A stretch of 64,000 nucleotides of DNA from Siderastrea siderea (GCA_964030785.1 OZ034967.1:68315913-68379912), one strand, 5' to 3'. Shown: positions 23,891-35,885, numbered from the stretch's first letter. Translations and numbers: made by a program. The notes: generated from the sequence alone by a model not told the origin.

Positions 23891-24948
23891 GTAGTAGTAG
23901 TAGTAATAATAATTGTCCCCTACTTAAAAATGGAGACAAATTCATTTCATCAAAATTTAACGCATTGTGTTCAGTGTAGAGCTTAATGATTATCTGAACA
24001 TTGTGTAAATTAAATGAAGCTGGCGGAGAAATGTTCACGAACAAAATCCCTTAAGTTACTTACAGTGCTTGACGACAATGCGTAAGCCCCAAAACCTAAA
24101 TTTTGAAAATGTGGCGGTAGCATAGTATGCACCAGTTAATTCCTTTTTTTGGAATCACATGAACTTTTGCGTGGAATATGTTAAAGTTGATGGAGTCAGA
24201 GGATGTTGTCGGAATAGAATATACCTAGGGTAGGAATACATTAACGTTGGCGACGTCATAGGCTTTTGTTACTAAACTAATCACTAAACCGTGAAGTTAT
24301 TAAACAAGCTCCTGTGTTTTGCTGCATTCATAATCCACTGCAGACAAGTATTGCTCTTTAACAAACCAACCGAGCGTCTCAAGGTGCGCAGCCCTCCCAT
24401 TTATAGGCGACTCGCTCCCTGCTTAAATAGGAGAAATGAAACATGACCTTTTGTTAGTTACATTTTTTTAAAATTTGAAATTGTAAGGTTTTTGTACATT
24501 TTTAACGCTGTGACGCGAACCTTATCACTTTGATGTATGTTATTATAGTATCATGTACCATGTTCATATTTTTTTGTATTTCGCCCACCTCCTTCCGCCC
24601 TCAGTATCTTTTTCAACGGTCCGCTTGGAACCTCAAAGTTATTCTGGCGAGGTAGATCTGATATTTGACAATTAGAAAGTAATGTTTAAAGGTGTAAGAA
24701 TTAGTAGATTCAGGTTTGTATCCTTAAAGCAAGACTAAAATAACTGTAGCATTTCACTTGAAATTTCACCAGTTTAAAACGACCTTCTTGAATAGTTAAA
24801 CAGGCGGATATGTACGCTCCCAAATCATATTGGTAAGTGTTTCACTATGGGACTTGTGACATTATATCAATCTTCGTGACTTTCGAAACTTTACTTATGT
24901 TTTTTCGTGCTAATAAATTTGCTGTTGTTTTCATATTTTTTTCAACAG
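22273..24948 (+). other. Intron of GPCR copy A with diverged ~400-bp tandem repeats
   Basis: Phase-1 intron between ICL2 and TM4. From about 22650 to 23530 it contains about two and a half diverged copies of a 390-415 bp unit. Repeated landmarks are ACGGATAATTCAATATTCGC against the 23.1-kb form GACTGCATATTCGC; CATTCGTTTACG(G/C)TG; GCGTTTGTTTGAGC; and AAATAAATT(A/C) before ACGGA. Copy C's intron lacks the array. A microsatellite lies at 23848-23911. No coding exon is recognised. Confidence 0.6.
23848..23911. repeat. (AAT)n / (AGT)n compound microsatellite
   Basis: AAT run followed by about five AGT units and a return to AAT. Confidence 0.9.
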
Positions 24949-25510
24949 AGGCGGTACTGGCCGCTACCATAACTGGGTCAGTCTGGCTGATAGTGACGGG
25001 TTTTATGCGCTTAATTTTACCCATATTGATTCAGTTTTTCTTGAGCACGGTTATCGGAGTAATTTTTGTCATTCTTCCAATCGTGAACCACGTTCGAATC
25101 TTCTTTGCTATTCGTCGTCACAACAACCAGGTACAGGAATGCAGTTTCTGGGCAGAATTTGGCCGCTATATTTAGACGGGAAAAGAAAGCAGGCATCGAC
25201 ATGTTCATCGTGATCACTGCCCTGATGCTTTGCCTGGCTCCTGCAGTAGTTTCCAGTATTCTTCAAGATGCACTTGGTGAGCACTATGGGGTCGTTTACG
25301 TCTGGACGACAACTCTCATTTTCACTAATTCGGCCATTAACCCTGTTATTTATTTGGTCCGGAATAGTGAGATTAGAAATGTAGTAAAAGGTGTGATGTG
25401 CTTTTGATTACCAGAGAATGCAAGTTTCCCATTTTTCCGTTTTTGAATAAGCAAGATTTTCCCCTTATGTACACTTCGGGTTCTTCATTAGCAATCCCGA
25501 GTAGATTTGA

Positions 25511-25720
25511 CTTTGTTTGTTTGTTTAACGAGGACAACACTTAACTGTTTTTCAACTGACAAATCTGTGGCCTCGGATTCCAGATCGAATTGGAGCAAGG
25601 ACGATAACCAACAACAAACTCAACCCACATATGACGCCAGGTCCGGGAGTCGAATCCGGGCCACATTGGTGAGAGGCGAGAGCTCTCACCACTGCGCCTT
25701 TCCCGCTCTCCCTGGTTCTG
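25511..25720 (-). mobile_element. tRNA-derived SINE, second family
   Basis: On the - strand GGCGCAGTGGTGAGAGCTCTC (about 25677-25697) is an A-box-like region, and CCCGGATTCGACTCCC (25644-25660) is a B-box-like region. The body follows with GGCGTCATATGTGGGTTGAG. Alignment by eye with the downstream flank of copy C (near 58260-58290) shows the SINE as extra DNA in block A, which sets its approximate ends. It is distinct from the SINE at 8.8 and 46.6 kb. Confidence 0.65.
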
Positions 25721-27617
25721 TGTGTCGCTCAGCAGTATTATTATCTGTCCCTGCCTCGAAGTTTTTATGCAATTAATAGATTACTTATTACTTTGATCGT
25801 GAGATGACGATCTCTCGTGTTCTCACCGCGCTTCAGATCCATTGGGCGTTTCACCTCCTGCTTCATGTTGAATAGATGGTCGTATTTGTTTTTGTCTGGT
25901 GATTCTCCTGCTCATTTCAAAAACAAAATATGCACGTGCACGAACTGTGTGTTAAAGGCAATGATGCTTTCAACTAGCGTGTCATAAATGCGCCAAATTT
26001 AGCTATTTATGAAACGGTCTGAATGCATAATTAAATACAGTTTTTCCCGGAAAGGAAATTGGGAATGACGAATTAGGGCTACTAATTCGTCTTAAACAAT
26101 AAGACACCCAAAAGACAGTATGAAAGCTGCTGTAAATATCTAAAAGTGCAACAAGACAAACTCCCCTCCCCCCACCCCCGGAGGACTTGGTGACTTGGAT
26201 CTTTCATGAAACTTTCAAGTAGAAAAATTTAAGTACAAGTCAGTTTATTGAAGAGATGGTCCCTTGGAGATGTAATTAAGGAATCAAAGTGTTTCACTCA
26301 GAGATTCAATTAACTACAACAGCAGGTAGCTGGGATGACCCAGACATCCCGTGCATTCTAGCTTGGACCGATATGAATTGTAGTCAGCCGTTGAAGTCAG
26401 GAATCAACCATCCTACACTGGATATCATAAGCTTTCCTCAAGCTTTTTTCGCCTGTGGCTTAATGCTTCATTTAGAAGCGTGAAAAAGAGCTGCGGTACT
26501 CAGGTTACATACCGACCAAGGGACAAAATTCCATTGAAGTTGCCTTAACTCTACCTAGTTGTACTGACTGGCTTTTCTATTATAAACAACTGCTGTTAAA
26601 CACATCCTTTTGCACTGCTTTAACAGAAAATCTTTCAAACAATGAAAGATCACCCAGTGGAAATCAGGTTTAACTGTTTTGAGGAATCTGTAAAACAAGA
26701 AGGTCCAGGACGCATTTCTGCATCATTAGCAAGTCAAATCAGAGTTTAAATGGGAAAAGGATATGCAGATTTGTGTGAACCAACGCCTTGTATAAAAACT
26801 CACGCACGAACAACATAATTCTTAAAGTTGGAAGATATACCGCTTCCTAGATCAACATACTAGAATATTCCCTTGACACGATGTGAAAATTCTCTGGCAC
26901 TGAGATGCACGGAATTATACAACACAACAGCAGCTCTGTATGGCGTTAAAGTTTCCATACAAGAATAATGAATTACCTTCTAAAGATCAAGCAACTGTGT
27001 TTGCTCCTATAGAAAACTGCGCCACTGCACACTTCATGTTCAACTTCAATTCAAGTTCTCACAGGAATCGAAGGCTCAGTTGTATTTCAGTATACCAACG
27101 TTTCTCAACGCTATTTCAGTCTCGTTTCAAGGCCTCCCTATGTTCCAGCAAATCCCGACAAGTTTAGCGAGTCTTTCTGACAGCTTTTTGAGACAGACTG
27201 GTAGTCCAGTCATTTTGTGACTGGACCTGCAACTAATTGCAACAGAAGCTCTCTCTTTGCCGATCATTTAGAATTAGTGCGTAGATCAACATACTAAAAG
27301 TCCCAAAGAATCCAAGCACGGGAACATCTCTAAATTGAAACGAATGCTAACTCTTGCTCTGGGCCAACATGAAAACGAGGCTCAAACCGGAAATTGTTGT
27401 TATTGCGCTTTTTTGTTGCCAAAATTCTTCCAAATTCAAACAAATCCATTTGAAATGCGTCTTTAAACTTTCATTCTTTGTACAGCGTTACCAAACGCTC
27501 GTATAAGCACATTAAATCCTATTACTTTGGACATTTCTACACCAAAGAATACCTGAATAGGGCGACAGTTTCATATGTCAACGTTAATATATGAAATTCA
27601 TATATTTGAACTGCGGA
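25721..27617. other. GPCR block A downstream flank, then no gene recognised
   Basis: Up to about 25900 the sequence resembles copy C's 3' flank (the GATCGTGAGATGACGAT segment against GATCGTGTGATGACGAT at about 58316). The similarity then breaks off and resumes only near 30290, so about 4.4 kb was inserted here. The open frames at 26289 and 26940 show no domain or splice context and are not called. Confidence 0.45.
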
Positions 27618-27826
27618 TAAAGATAGATTTATAGGTAGATCATCGTGGTGAAGGTGTTTCGACCTAAGCGGCTGAAAAGAAGAAACCTGAAAAAATTCAG
27701 GCTTGAACGGGAAGCCTGAATTTTCTGGAACCTTGAACGTTCAACCCTGAATTTTTTCAGGTTTCTTCTTTTCAACCGCTTAGGTTGAAACACCTTCACT
27801 GCGATGATCTACATATAAATCTAGTT
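27618..27826. repeat. Long fold-back (palindromic) MITE
   Basis: The left arm from about 27621 (AGATTTATA, GTAGATCATCG, GTGAAGGTGTTTC, GACCTAAGCGG, AGAAGAAACCTG) is mirrored by the right arm ending at about 27823, with few mismatches. The arms are about 80 bp around a spacer of about 40 bp that itself contains GCCTGAATTTT-type inverted pieces. There is no coding capacity. The transcript would form a long hairpin. Confidence 0.8.
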
Positions 27827-27989
27827 TCATACGTGTGTGACGTATTCTAATGAAATTTTACACATTCCTCAAACAGTGAAGAGTTATTTTGGTTTCTCAT
27901 GAGCCCATATTTTATCTACGTCCCTTTCCATCATCACTATTGTAGTGAAACTGGTGAGAAGAATTTGTGTATGCGGTAGAACACTTTTT

Positions 27990-28062
27990 TTTGTTATTAT
28001 GTAAGCTTATTCCTGATGAATTTCATCGTGTTTAAATAAAATTGAATTGAATTGAATTGGGC
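27990..28062 (+). repeat. Possible LINE 3' tail with (ATTGA)n
   Basis: CCTGATGAATTTCATCGTG, then TTTAAATAAA, then ATTGA repeated about four times. This resembles the short-repeat 3' ends of CR1/L2-type LINEs. No coding part remains. Confidence 0.35.
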
Positions 28063-28120
28063 TACAGGTACATTTTGCGCAGGCACAATCCGCTGATAAA
28101 TTGAACCTGACCATGCGTAG

Positions 28121-28144
28121 AAGATAAGATAAGATAAGATAAGA
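28121..28144. repeat. (AAGAT)n microsatellite
   Basis: Pentanucleotide AAGAT repeated nearly five times. Confidence 0.85.
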
Positions 28145-28259
28145 CACTCCGAGACAACCAGTAAGTCAGTCATCACAGGGAGTACTTGATCATCGCTCAC
28201 TTTTATCCCCACTGTTCCACTGACATGCTATGCCTTCGCCTTCACCTTTTCATTGTTTC

Positions 28260-28792
28260 AACTCTAGGTACATCATTAGGCTATGATGTCGCTAGTTTCT
28301 CGCAGTATCTTTGATATCGTAAGCTTTCAAGGTTTTATTCCAGGCTTTCAACAGTAGAGGGATATTAGTGATTTCTCACCTGCTGCCACAATGTCATCCA
28401 CAGTGGAACTGAGAATGCAAGTCGAGCACTTAACCTAGCTCCCTGAAATGTAGAGTGTTGGCCTATTTCTTCAACGCTGCAGCTTTGCCAATTCCGTAGA
28501 GACGGGAGGTGATGTCCCATCCCAAAATTGCGTGAAGAAATCTTTCTCCTCTTTAACTGTCTTCATATTCCAAACGCGTCCTCTAGAGTTTTTAAAATTG
28601 GTTCTGGTTTGCAATAGAGGCCACATCCATTCCATCAATAACAAGTAAGTCCGTGTGGTCTCCGACATGTACTGTGATCATTTGCCAAGCAGATTCTACG
28701 GCTGTCGTCACAATAAGAACATCAGCGTCACCTTTGGCTTGGTATATTTGACAGTTTACATGGTTTATATTCTGTAGAAACCGTCTTAACAT
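28260..28792 (-). pseudogene. Relic of an XPG-I/PIN-like nuclease-fold gene family
   Basis: The - strand reads INHVNCQIYQAKGDADVLIV, then VHVGDHTDLLV, i.e. the GDAD and GxxTDLLV acidic blocks of an XPG-I/PIN-like fold. In another frame it continues with SRGRVWNMKTVKE and FWDGTSPPVS, a degenerate version of the C-terminal region seen in uncharacterised invertebrate members. SLRYQRYCEKLATS is readable further on, near 28275-28320. Frames change near 28600-28660 and stops follow. These multi-copy invertebrate genes have no assigned function that I know of. The N-terminal part is missing. Confidence 0.5.
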
Positions 28793-30025
28793 ATTTATGA
28801 ACCATTGTTTGTTCTTGCAAGTAGAGAGGAAGTCATTCTTCTTTAAGACCTTTTAGGGTAACTTTCGTGCTCCCTTAAAAGGTTATAGTTGCGCCGGCTC
28901 TTCTTGCGGCTCTCCTCTGTTGTGTCATGTAAAAATAACGGTCCGATTTCCATATTTCCAGGCCACATAGCTGCAGTATAAACTACAAACATCCTGATAT
29001 GTTGCAGACCTTCCAGGCTACTAGATTGGGTGGAGTAGAGCTACACCGTCAACAATACATGCTGAACATCGCCTTTTGGAATTGATGTGGCATCGGGTGA
29101 AAGCTTCGCCCGTAGGGCGAAGGCAAGGGCCGGTTTTTGCGGTTTCCGCATGCAGCGTCAGAGGAGAATCAAACAGAGCCGTTGGGACTGCAGAGTTCAT
29201 AGCAAAACAACCCTCCAGATCATTGGAGCTGTTGTAAGCGATGAAAGGCGGCTAAGACAGGAGTTGCGGATGTACCTGCACGTTGTCGCTTTCAGTCCTG
29301 ACAGAAGCCTTTAAAGCAAGAGTGTCAGCTTGCTCACTCCACTTGCTCACTCCAGCCATTGAAAACAATACCCTCTCTCCAGTAGCTCTAATGCGACTAA
29401 CATTGACAGCACTTTCAGCCTTTACACCGGTCATGATATTTCTGAGGTTAGGGTTGGATGCAAAATTAATCGATTTCTGTCAGCCAAGGGCGAGAGAATA
29501 ACGAGTGTGTCCTTCATATCGCGCTTCTGTCTGGCTTTTTTCATCACATGCAGGGGGCCCAAACAAACTGTGTGACCGTTTGTAGTTTAAAAATTATAAG
29601 GAAATGTGTGAGAGAAATGCTGCGAGAAATATTTACATTTAAGTTCAAAATAAACATAATCGTACCTCAATCGTTGTGTTTTGTCGTCATTGTGCCTCTG
29701 AGCAGCGAGTATTAGCGATTGCTAGGATTTAGCGATGCGATCTACTGTAACAGCGCCCACGTTGAAACACTCGATAAGCAAATTCAGTGTGAACACTTGG
29801 GCTATCGCGAGGGTGTGTATGTCTTCTATATCCATGTGTACTAGATCTAATAGTTGAAGCATCTGTTTGTTTGCGAGTGAGCAGAAATATATACCACGGT
29901 GAAGGATGCACAGCACAGTTATTAAGACAAAAGTTCGCCAAACCTTTTTCCCGCGGAAGAGTACAGTTTGTTCAAGATGGTGGACCTCTTAGTTCACGTG
30001 ACTCGGTCCCAGGGTCTGAGTCGCC
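28793..30025. other. No gene recognised
   Basis: Contains a perfect small hairpin, CTTCGCCC-GTA-GGGCGAAG, at about 29103-29121. The frames at 29087-29500 overlap one another on both strands without domain features and are not called. Confidence 0.45.
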
Positions 30026-30145
30026 GGCATCTCAATCTCGTACTCAGAGTTCTCTGGCTTCTCGTTCAGGGGGTGGTCACCGGGAAAGACCAGCGACCAC
30101 CCGCTGGCCGAGAAGTCTGGGGACTCCCGGCACGAGATTGCCGCC
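30026..30145. repeat. Fold-back MITE
   Basis: CAATCTCGT (30033) ... GGCTTCTCG ... GGGTGGTC on the left is mirrored by GACCACCC ... CGAGAAG ... ACGAGATTG (to about 30140) on the right. This gives an imperfect stem of about 50 bp with a very short loop (ACCGGGAAAGACCAG region). Non-coding. Confidence 0.75.
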
Positions 30146-30680
30146 ATCTTGGTTGCGAGAAACATCTAGACAAACTGCTCTAACCGACTGTATCAAGGCG
30201 ATAATCACGTGATCATCGACTTAAAAAGAGCTCCTTAAGGGTTGCATCTGGTTCTTACTGTTGGCTTAATTTGAAGACTATTCTTCCACTTCCCAAGGCG
30301 TCAGTGACCGGGAGGGTGAATAAAACGGCGTTTGGACGGTCGGGTGGCTGGGGATCTGTGTTTGGCCGCATTTTTCTCGTTCATATTACTGGGTGTTGTG
30401 GTTTTTATTAGTTTCTTTAGTCATAAAGTAAGATTTCGACAAATCGCTGTTTAAATATTGGAATTATGTTTGCATTACGGAATCGCGCCATCTGCGTCGA
30501 TCCGATCATATTGCTAATGCAAATAAGCTTTATTTTTTCTGTCAATCATGCAACTTCTTTGTGTTAGTGGGATGAATCAATTGAATGAAGGACAATGGAA
30601 AAGCAACAAGCTAAGAGAATAAAAGTTGAACTTATTGCGCGGGTCGCTTGTTTTAAAATGTAGACTGATAATGCGTGGTA
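30146..30680. other. Displaced block A 3' flank; no gene
   Basis: About 30290-30450 is similar to 58445-58600 downstream of copy C (GGTCGGGTGG, TCTGTGTTTGG against TCTTTGGTTC, then CTGGGTGTT, TTTAGTCAT). This shows that block A once continued here and was split by the insertions at about 25.9-30.3 kb. No coding signal. Confidence 0.5.
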
Positions 30681-32298
30681 AAATAAGGGAAGTGGTCATA
30701 ACAAGTGTACTCGATGAGGACCCACCTTGTGTAGGGGTAGGGGGGCTATGCAAGATACCCCCCATTTGATTACCCAAATGGATAAAATTTATTGGCCTCA
30801 AAATTTGAGTTGAGACTTTCATATTAGGTGTGCATGAAGCTTGCATTGCTGGAGAAATGGCACAGAGAGGTTTGAACCTTTTTCTTAGTTTCTACTCCTG
30901 ATAGGGTGGGGGCTATACAAACAAGACACCATCTTTTAAAGTGCCTATGAACTAAAAATTTTTTTTGCACATTTTGGTAGTTCATTATGCATTGATTCCG
31001 AAATGGCGAGAGAAATTGGATGGCAAGAAACAAAAATCCGTTTTTTGCCGTTGAAGGTACCCAAAATGACCAAAATCGTGTCTCCGAAGACTGGGAACGA
31101 GTTGTCCGAGAAGCGGGCCGTATGACGTCACAAATCGCGCAGAATGATTGTCTCTTTGGTCTTTGTCAAGTGTTTGAGCGATGAAACTTACATTTTGCCT
31201 TGCTAATATTGGTATACAATGAAAGCTACCGACGACTGAGGAAAACGCTAAGATTCAGCTGGAAGCGATTTCGAAGATGTGCAGTTTTTGGGATTGTCGT
31301 CCGTGGATAAAGCCTAAACAACGACAACAACAATCTTGCGCGAAGCAAGATGGCGAATTGAATTGTTGGGATTGACTAACTTTCAGCTCTACTGGCTTGA
31401 CTGGTCTTGAAGGAGAAGCTTCTAGAATTGAATGGTGAGTACCTTTATGTGTTAATAACGAGAGATTGACGCAGCCTTGACTTTACTTCTTTTGTTCAGA
31501 GCGTCGTTGTATGTACCTCAATCATTTTTCTCAAACCAATACCAGACAAGCTCAAGTTTACGGTGTACTTGTTTGTAACTTAATTTGTTCATCTTTTCAT
31601 AGGTTTTTGCGCCAAGAGAAAGATAGTCTCAGTTGTTCGGCTCTTTCGAATGAGGACTTTTGCAGAGAGAACACTGAGATAAACTTATCAGTTAGTAGGA
31701 AGTATTTTACACATTGAAGATAAGCATACCCAAAATTTGCTTGAAATATTACATGCCTAATGGCTGAGACATCAATAGTAATTTCTAAAGAGCGTGTTTT
31801 ATTTATTATAATCAGCAGCTACATATGATTTTCAAATGGAAGTGCAGTGCTTTTGTTGTTGTAAATTTCAAGCCATTTACGAGGGAGCATCTCAAAGCAA
31901 ATAAATAAGACTTTTTGAGTATGGTGCTCATTTGTGGTCTTTTACTCCACCTGGAGATGCTATGAGGATGATGACTGTGATAAATAAAGATGGAAATTGT
32001 ATGATACGCGTGCAAACTCAGACTAGTGTGACTTCAGCTTTGTGCTTGTAATAATCCATCGCTTCTGACTACCTGAACTGGTTTAAGTAATTGCCTAGAC
32101 AATATAAGACCAGCTGAGATTTTTGTCCTTCTGTTCAGCAATTTGCTTGAGGATTTTGGTTCATAACAATTTTGTGGAAACATGCTATGGCAGGTGAGAG
32201 CTAGTGTGCTGTGTTCTTACAGGCTTTATGTGATCACTTATACTTTCATGATGCTGGTCTCATGTAAATAAACTTAACCATACCTGTCCAGTTATACT

Positions 32299-32409
32299 GG
32301 CCCCAGTTGTTCAAAAGTTGGATAGCGCTATCGACCGGATAAATCTCTATCCAATGGATAACCCAATTGGTTTCCCTTACAATTATCCACCTTTTGAACA
32401 ACTGGGGCC
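32299..32409. repeat. Palindromic MITE with GGCCCCAGTTGTTC ends
   Basis: GGCCCCAGTTGTTCAAAAG at the left is mirrored by CTTTTGAACAACTGGGGCC at the right, with internal GGATAG/TTATCC pieces (111 bp). It is the fold-back type widespread in aquatic animal genomes and lies nested inside the larger inverted-repeat element. Confidence 0.85.
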
Positions 32410-32849
32410 TTAGTCTGAGCTCCCTTTGTATACTGGTCTCATATGACAATAACTCACTTGGAGTCAATCTCAACACTGAGATGAATATGTAATTTGCTCC
32501 AGAAGTACATTTTGAAGTGCCATTTTCATTGAAACATACACCCATTCCAATTCCATGAAGTATGGCAGAAATCAGTGTCAAGTAGAAATAATTTATGTTC
32601 TCTTTGTATGTGTAGTTTCATTTTTTTTTGTTATATTCGTTTAAGGGGGGGGGGGGGGTGGGGAGAGGTTAAGGCAGCTCCCTTGGATCCATAGACCCTT
32701 TAAATTACAGTACCCTCCCAGTACACTGATGGGGCTATCCTGTGTATACATCATTATTATTATTAAAGCAGTACAAGACGTTTATATGCTATGTCCCTAC
32801 ATAGCATGCATAGGGCGGGAACGTAGCCTATACGGCTAATTTTCGGAAA

Positions 32850-32908
32850 AATTATTATTATAATTATTATTATTATTATTATTATTATTATTGTTATTAT
32901 TATTATTG
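32850..32908. repeat. (ATT)n microsatellite
   Basis: ATT run with single-base interruptions. A G-run of about 13 lies upstream at about 32646-32658. Confidence 0.9.
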
Positions 32909-34318
32909 CAAATTAAAGGTGGAGAACGAGATTGAAAAGGCCCATTTTGAAACCTCATTATTGATTTTCTGTTGGCTAATTAGGTGGCTTGTGTGGTAGC
33001 TTTCTCGGGTACAGGGAATGACTCAAAAAGACAATTCAGTGTGTGAGGAATTTCCAGTACAAAGCCTGTCAGAAAATTAAATAATGCGAAATGAAGGTCA
33101 CATATTTTCGTTGCCCTTCAGTAATAACAATGATTAAATAACTTATGTCAGAAATTCAAATTAAACCTACATCACCAAGACTGTGCTGCAGAAGGGTCAA
33201 TTAGACGGTGTTACGTGTGGTATGTGAAATTTCATATTATATGGTCCTCTTGAGATAACAAGAGGGTCAACAAGAAGAGAGGCACAAGTCTGTTTGAAAT
33301 GTGTGGTGTTTAAAGAGGACCACATAAATGAAATGCAGTGTAAGCAGAGTGACTTGCAATAAAAATTATCAATGCTGAGCTGAACTGCTTCCTTTTATTT
33401 CACGAAACGTGTTGTACACGAGGGATTTATAAGTATTCCTATAGCTATCTCTGATTAACTAAAACGTCTTGTCTCGTCGTCGGTCAAGACAGTTCCGTTC
33501 ATTATTATCCCTTCAAACTCTATGGAGAACATGCAGTTTGAGAAACGTATTGCATGTGGTTTCCAAAAAAACGGAAATGTAAACAAAACTTTGTAGCTCA
33601 GTTATGCGTTGTAGATCTTGGATGCTTTTAGGTAATAGTGGACAGATGCATATAGCAATAGTTTTGTGGCCAAATATTGAAAACCTTCTTTATCTCGATC
33701 TTTAATCTTGAATTGCGATAATTGCTACTAGTAGAACTAATCCAGCAGTGACAGAAGTTACATATATTAACGCGACATTCAAATGCTGCGGCTTTTCCGA
33801 GAAGCAGCTCTGTAATGCGGGTCGAATCGAATTCTTCCTAGTCGAACATGGTTCAAATGAGTCCGCTTCTCTCCCTAATTCGTTTCCTTTCGAGAAACGA
33901 CACACACATGCTCTCATTGTGCGAATCCTGCCCTTGTAGCTTACAATCCTGGGCCCACGAGTCACTCCAAAGTAATTTCTCTTCTGGAAACCCCCTTGTC
34001 AGCCATAACACTTGTCTTCTGCGCGATTTGTGACGTCACAGCCCTGTAATGCGATCGTTTTGGCCGCGCGCAAAATGGAGACACATTTCGGGTGCCAAAT
34101 TCGAACTTTGCGGCTGGAAAAATATCCCATGCAAAGGGTTCTACTCAGCAAAACTTACATATTTAGACTGAGGGAGTCATAAACTATCATATTTAGGAGA
34201 AAAATTTTTTACTTCATAGGCACTTTAAGGTGGAGGAAGGGGGTGCATGAAGAGACCACTGGTCTTTTTGTGGAATGGTGGGTCCTGTCTGAGTACAATA
34301 GTTTTGACCATTTCCCTA

Positions 34319-35884
34319 AAACGACTTGTTCTGGCCCCCGGCGAAACGAGGGCAAAAGCGGATTTCTTTGGTCTGAAATATTTGCAGAATTTTGATGATT
34401 GATTGGTACGCTAAGGATATATTGTTAAACAAAAAAAAAAGGCAAACAACGGGAAATTCACACTTTTATTTATTTTATTGTATGATATATATGGGATATT
34501 TAGTTTGGTGTTGGAAAGCTACAGGGAAAAACTAATTGTATTAATAGTTATATTTATGGTTTTATTCCAAATGCGCAGAACCAAGTAGCGATTGTCTGGT
34601 GCTCAGTGGTATACGCGGGAAACACCTACACCACCGAGCACCCGCTTACACCTGTTTTCTTTGTCACCTTTGCATTTGTTCATTGCTAAATCAACTTTCT
34701 TTTTAGCTAGATCATCTTCAAAATTCTTTGCCTTCAGTGACTTTTCACGCCTCCGAAAACGGCTCTACCTTCTACCTAATTAGATATGCACCTCCTTATC
34801 CAGTGGAATTTCAGAACGCTTATTAAATTATTACTAAGATTTTGATGAATGACATTTGACATCTCTAATTGGTTCTGCCGCACGAATTTCATTTCACACT
34901 TAGGGTTCTTTAGTAAGGTAGGTTATCGGTGTTATATACCTAGATTAGATAATTTCCATTCTCTCGAGCTTGTAAAAGTAAGTCTGCAAAAATACCTAGA
35001 GTTGAGTTGTAAATTGAGTTGTGAACTGTACAGAGCTGAGAACAAGAGTATTAAACGATCAGAGAATGGAACCACCCTACTTGCAGTAATGTCCTTGTAA
35101 GTAAATAATTGCTTTAACAATATATTGGGAAAGGAGGGGTGGTGTGGGGTAATATATTAGGGGGGGGGGCAAGGAGGAATGCAAGGAGGATTATTGTACT
35201 CACTTCGTCGATAGGCTGGAATGTTTTTGAGCCAGTGGTATTCTCCTCCTCAGTTCGAATGCGCACCCACCTACGGATCTGGTTTAAGCTCGAAATCGAT
35301 TGAGCTATTGCAGGTAAACTTCGGGAGAAAGGTGCAAATTAAGTACTAAAGAGTTTGGATGTAGCGTCACAACAGACGTACTGTTTGAGGAAGTTTAATT
35401 TGTTCTGTTGAGCTGTCTGTTGGCATTTGCGAAAAAAAAACTTGGTGGAGGGAGGCGGTAAAGAATAATGTTGCGAAAAGGTGCTAATTCACGGAAAATT
35501 TTAGGTTACTTTTATATTACTGACACCGTGTTATATTGCTGAATGAGCGCCCAGAACTGCTTTAAACAAACTAGACGAAATATTTTCCTTAAAATGACGG
35601 TCATGAATGTGAAGGCGAAATACTTGAGTAGAACTTTCAGAAAAACGTTCTTATCTTATGAAATTGGTCTTTAATCTTGGAAATTATTTTTCCCTGGCCA
35701 CAATAATTAGGCAGAACAAAATATGTTTTTTTCAAGTTGTAGGGTGTTTGTTTTTGAGTTAGCGTGTGTCTTTAATGATTTGTTGTGTTGTTTCCTCGCT
35801 TTGCATGGAACACAAATAGCAGGACAAATCACTTTGCTAATATTGCATTGCATCACAATGTTGTTATAATTACATATCTTGGAA
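34319..35884. other. No gene recognised
   Basis: Short frames only. A G-rich tract lies at about 35160-35170. No exon chain or element ends seen. Confidence 0.5.
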
Positions 35885-35885
35885 T

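Larger units (their letters stand above)
18694..25407 (+). pseudogene. Class A GPCR copy A, disrupted by element insertion and frameshift
   Basis: ATG at 18696 opens the N-terminus (CGLPLWVPIPSN) and runs into TM1 until 18831, where a TIR element is inserted. Coding resumes at 21961 (GNLVAIIAV) through TM2 (SLATTDCLSSL), TM3 and DRH to the donor at 22273. Exon 2 begins at 24949 after TTTTTTTCAACAG (TM4, TM5) and ends with NPVIYLVRN and a TGA at 25405-25407. Without the insertion, exon 1 would be 448 nt, which is 12 nt (four codons) longer than copy C. Exon 2 is 459 nt against 458 nt in copy C: one extra base near 25125-25140 in ICL3 brings a TAG into frame at 25173-25175. DRH and NPxxY are intact, so decay is recent relative to copy B. 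Confidence 0.85.
30683..34318. mobile_element. Large nested inverted-repeat element, non-autonomous
   Basis: Outer arms match in inverted orientation: AGGGAAGTGGTCA, TGTACTC and AGGACCCACC at about 30690-30725 mirror 34275-34318. An inner pair, AGTGCCTATGAA, starts at 30940 and ends at 34224, each flanked by TTAA (30936-30939 and 34225-34228). Deeper inside, a 22-bp block starting TGACGTCACAAATCGCG (31123-31144) is perfectly mirrored at 34017-34038, and GTGTCTCC is also paired. No transposase is recognisable within. TTAA flanks suggest a Kolobok- or piggyBac-like relative for the inner part. It carries a nested MITE and microsatellite. Confidence 0.65.

Noticed and set aside
23838..24044. Poly-Leu / poly-Asn frames over the microsatellite
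   Set aside because: They are translations of the (AAT)n run on both strands.
29871..30212. 113-aa frame rich in Arg/Ser/Pro
   Set aside because: It crosses the fold-back MITE at 30.03-30.14 kb; the composition derives from the palindrome and no domain is present.
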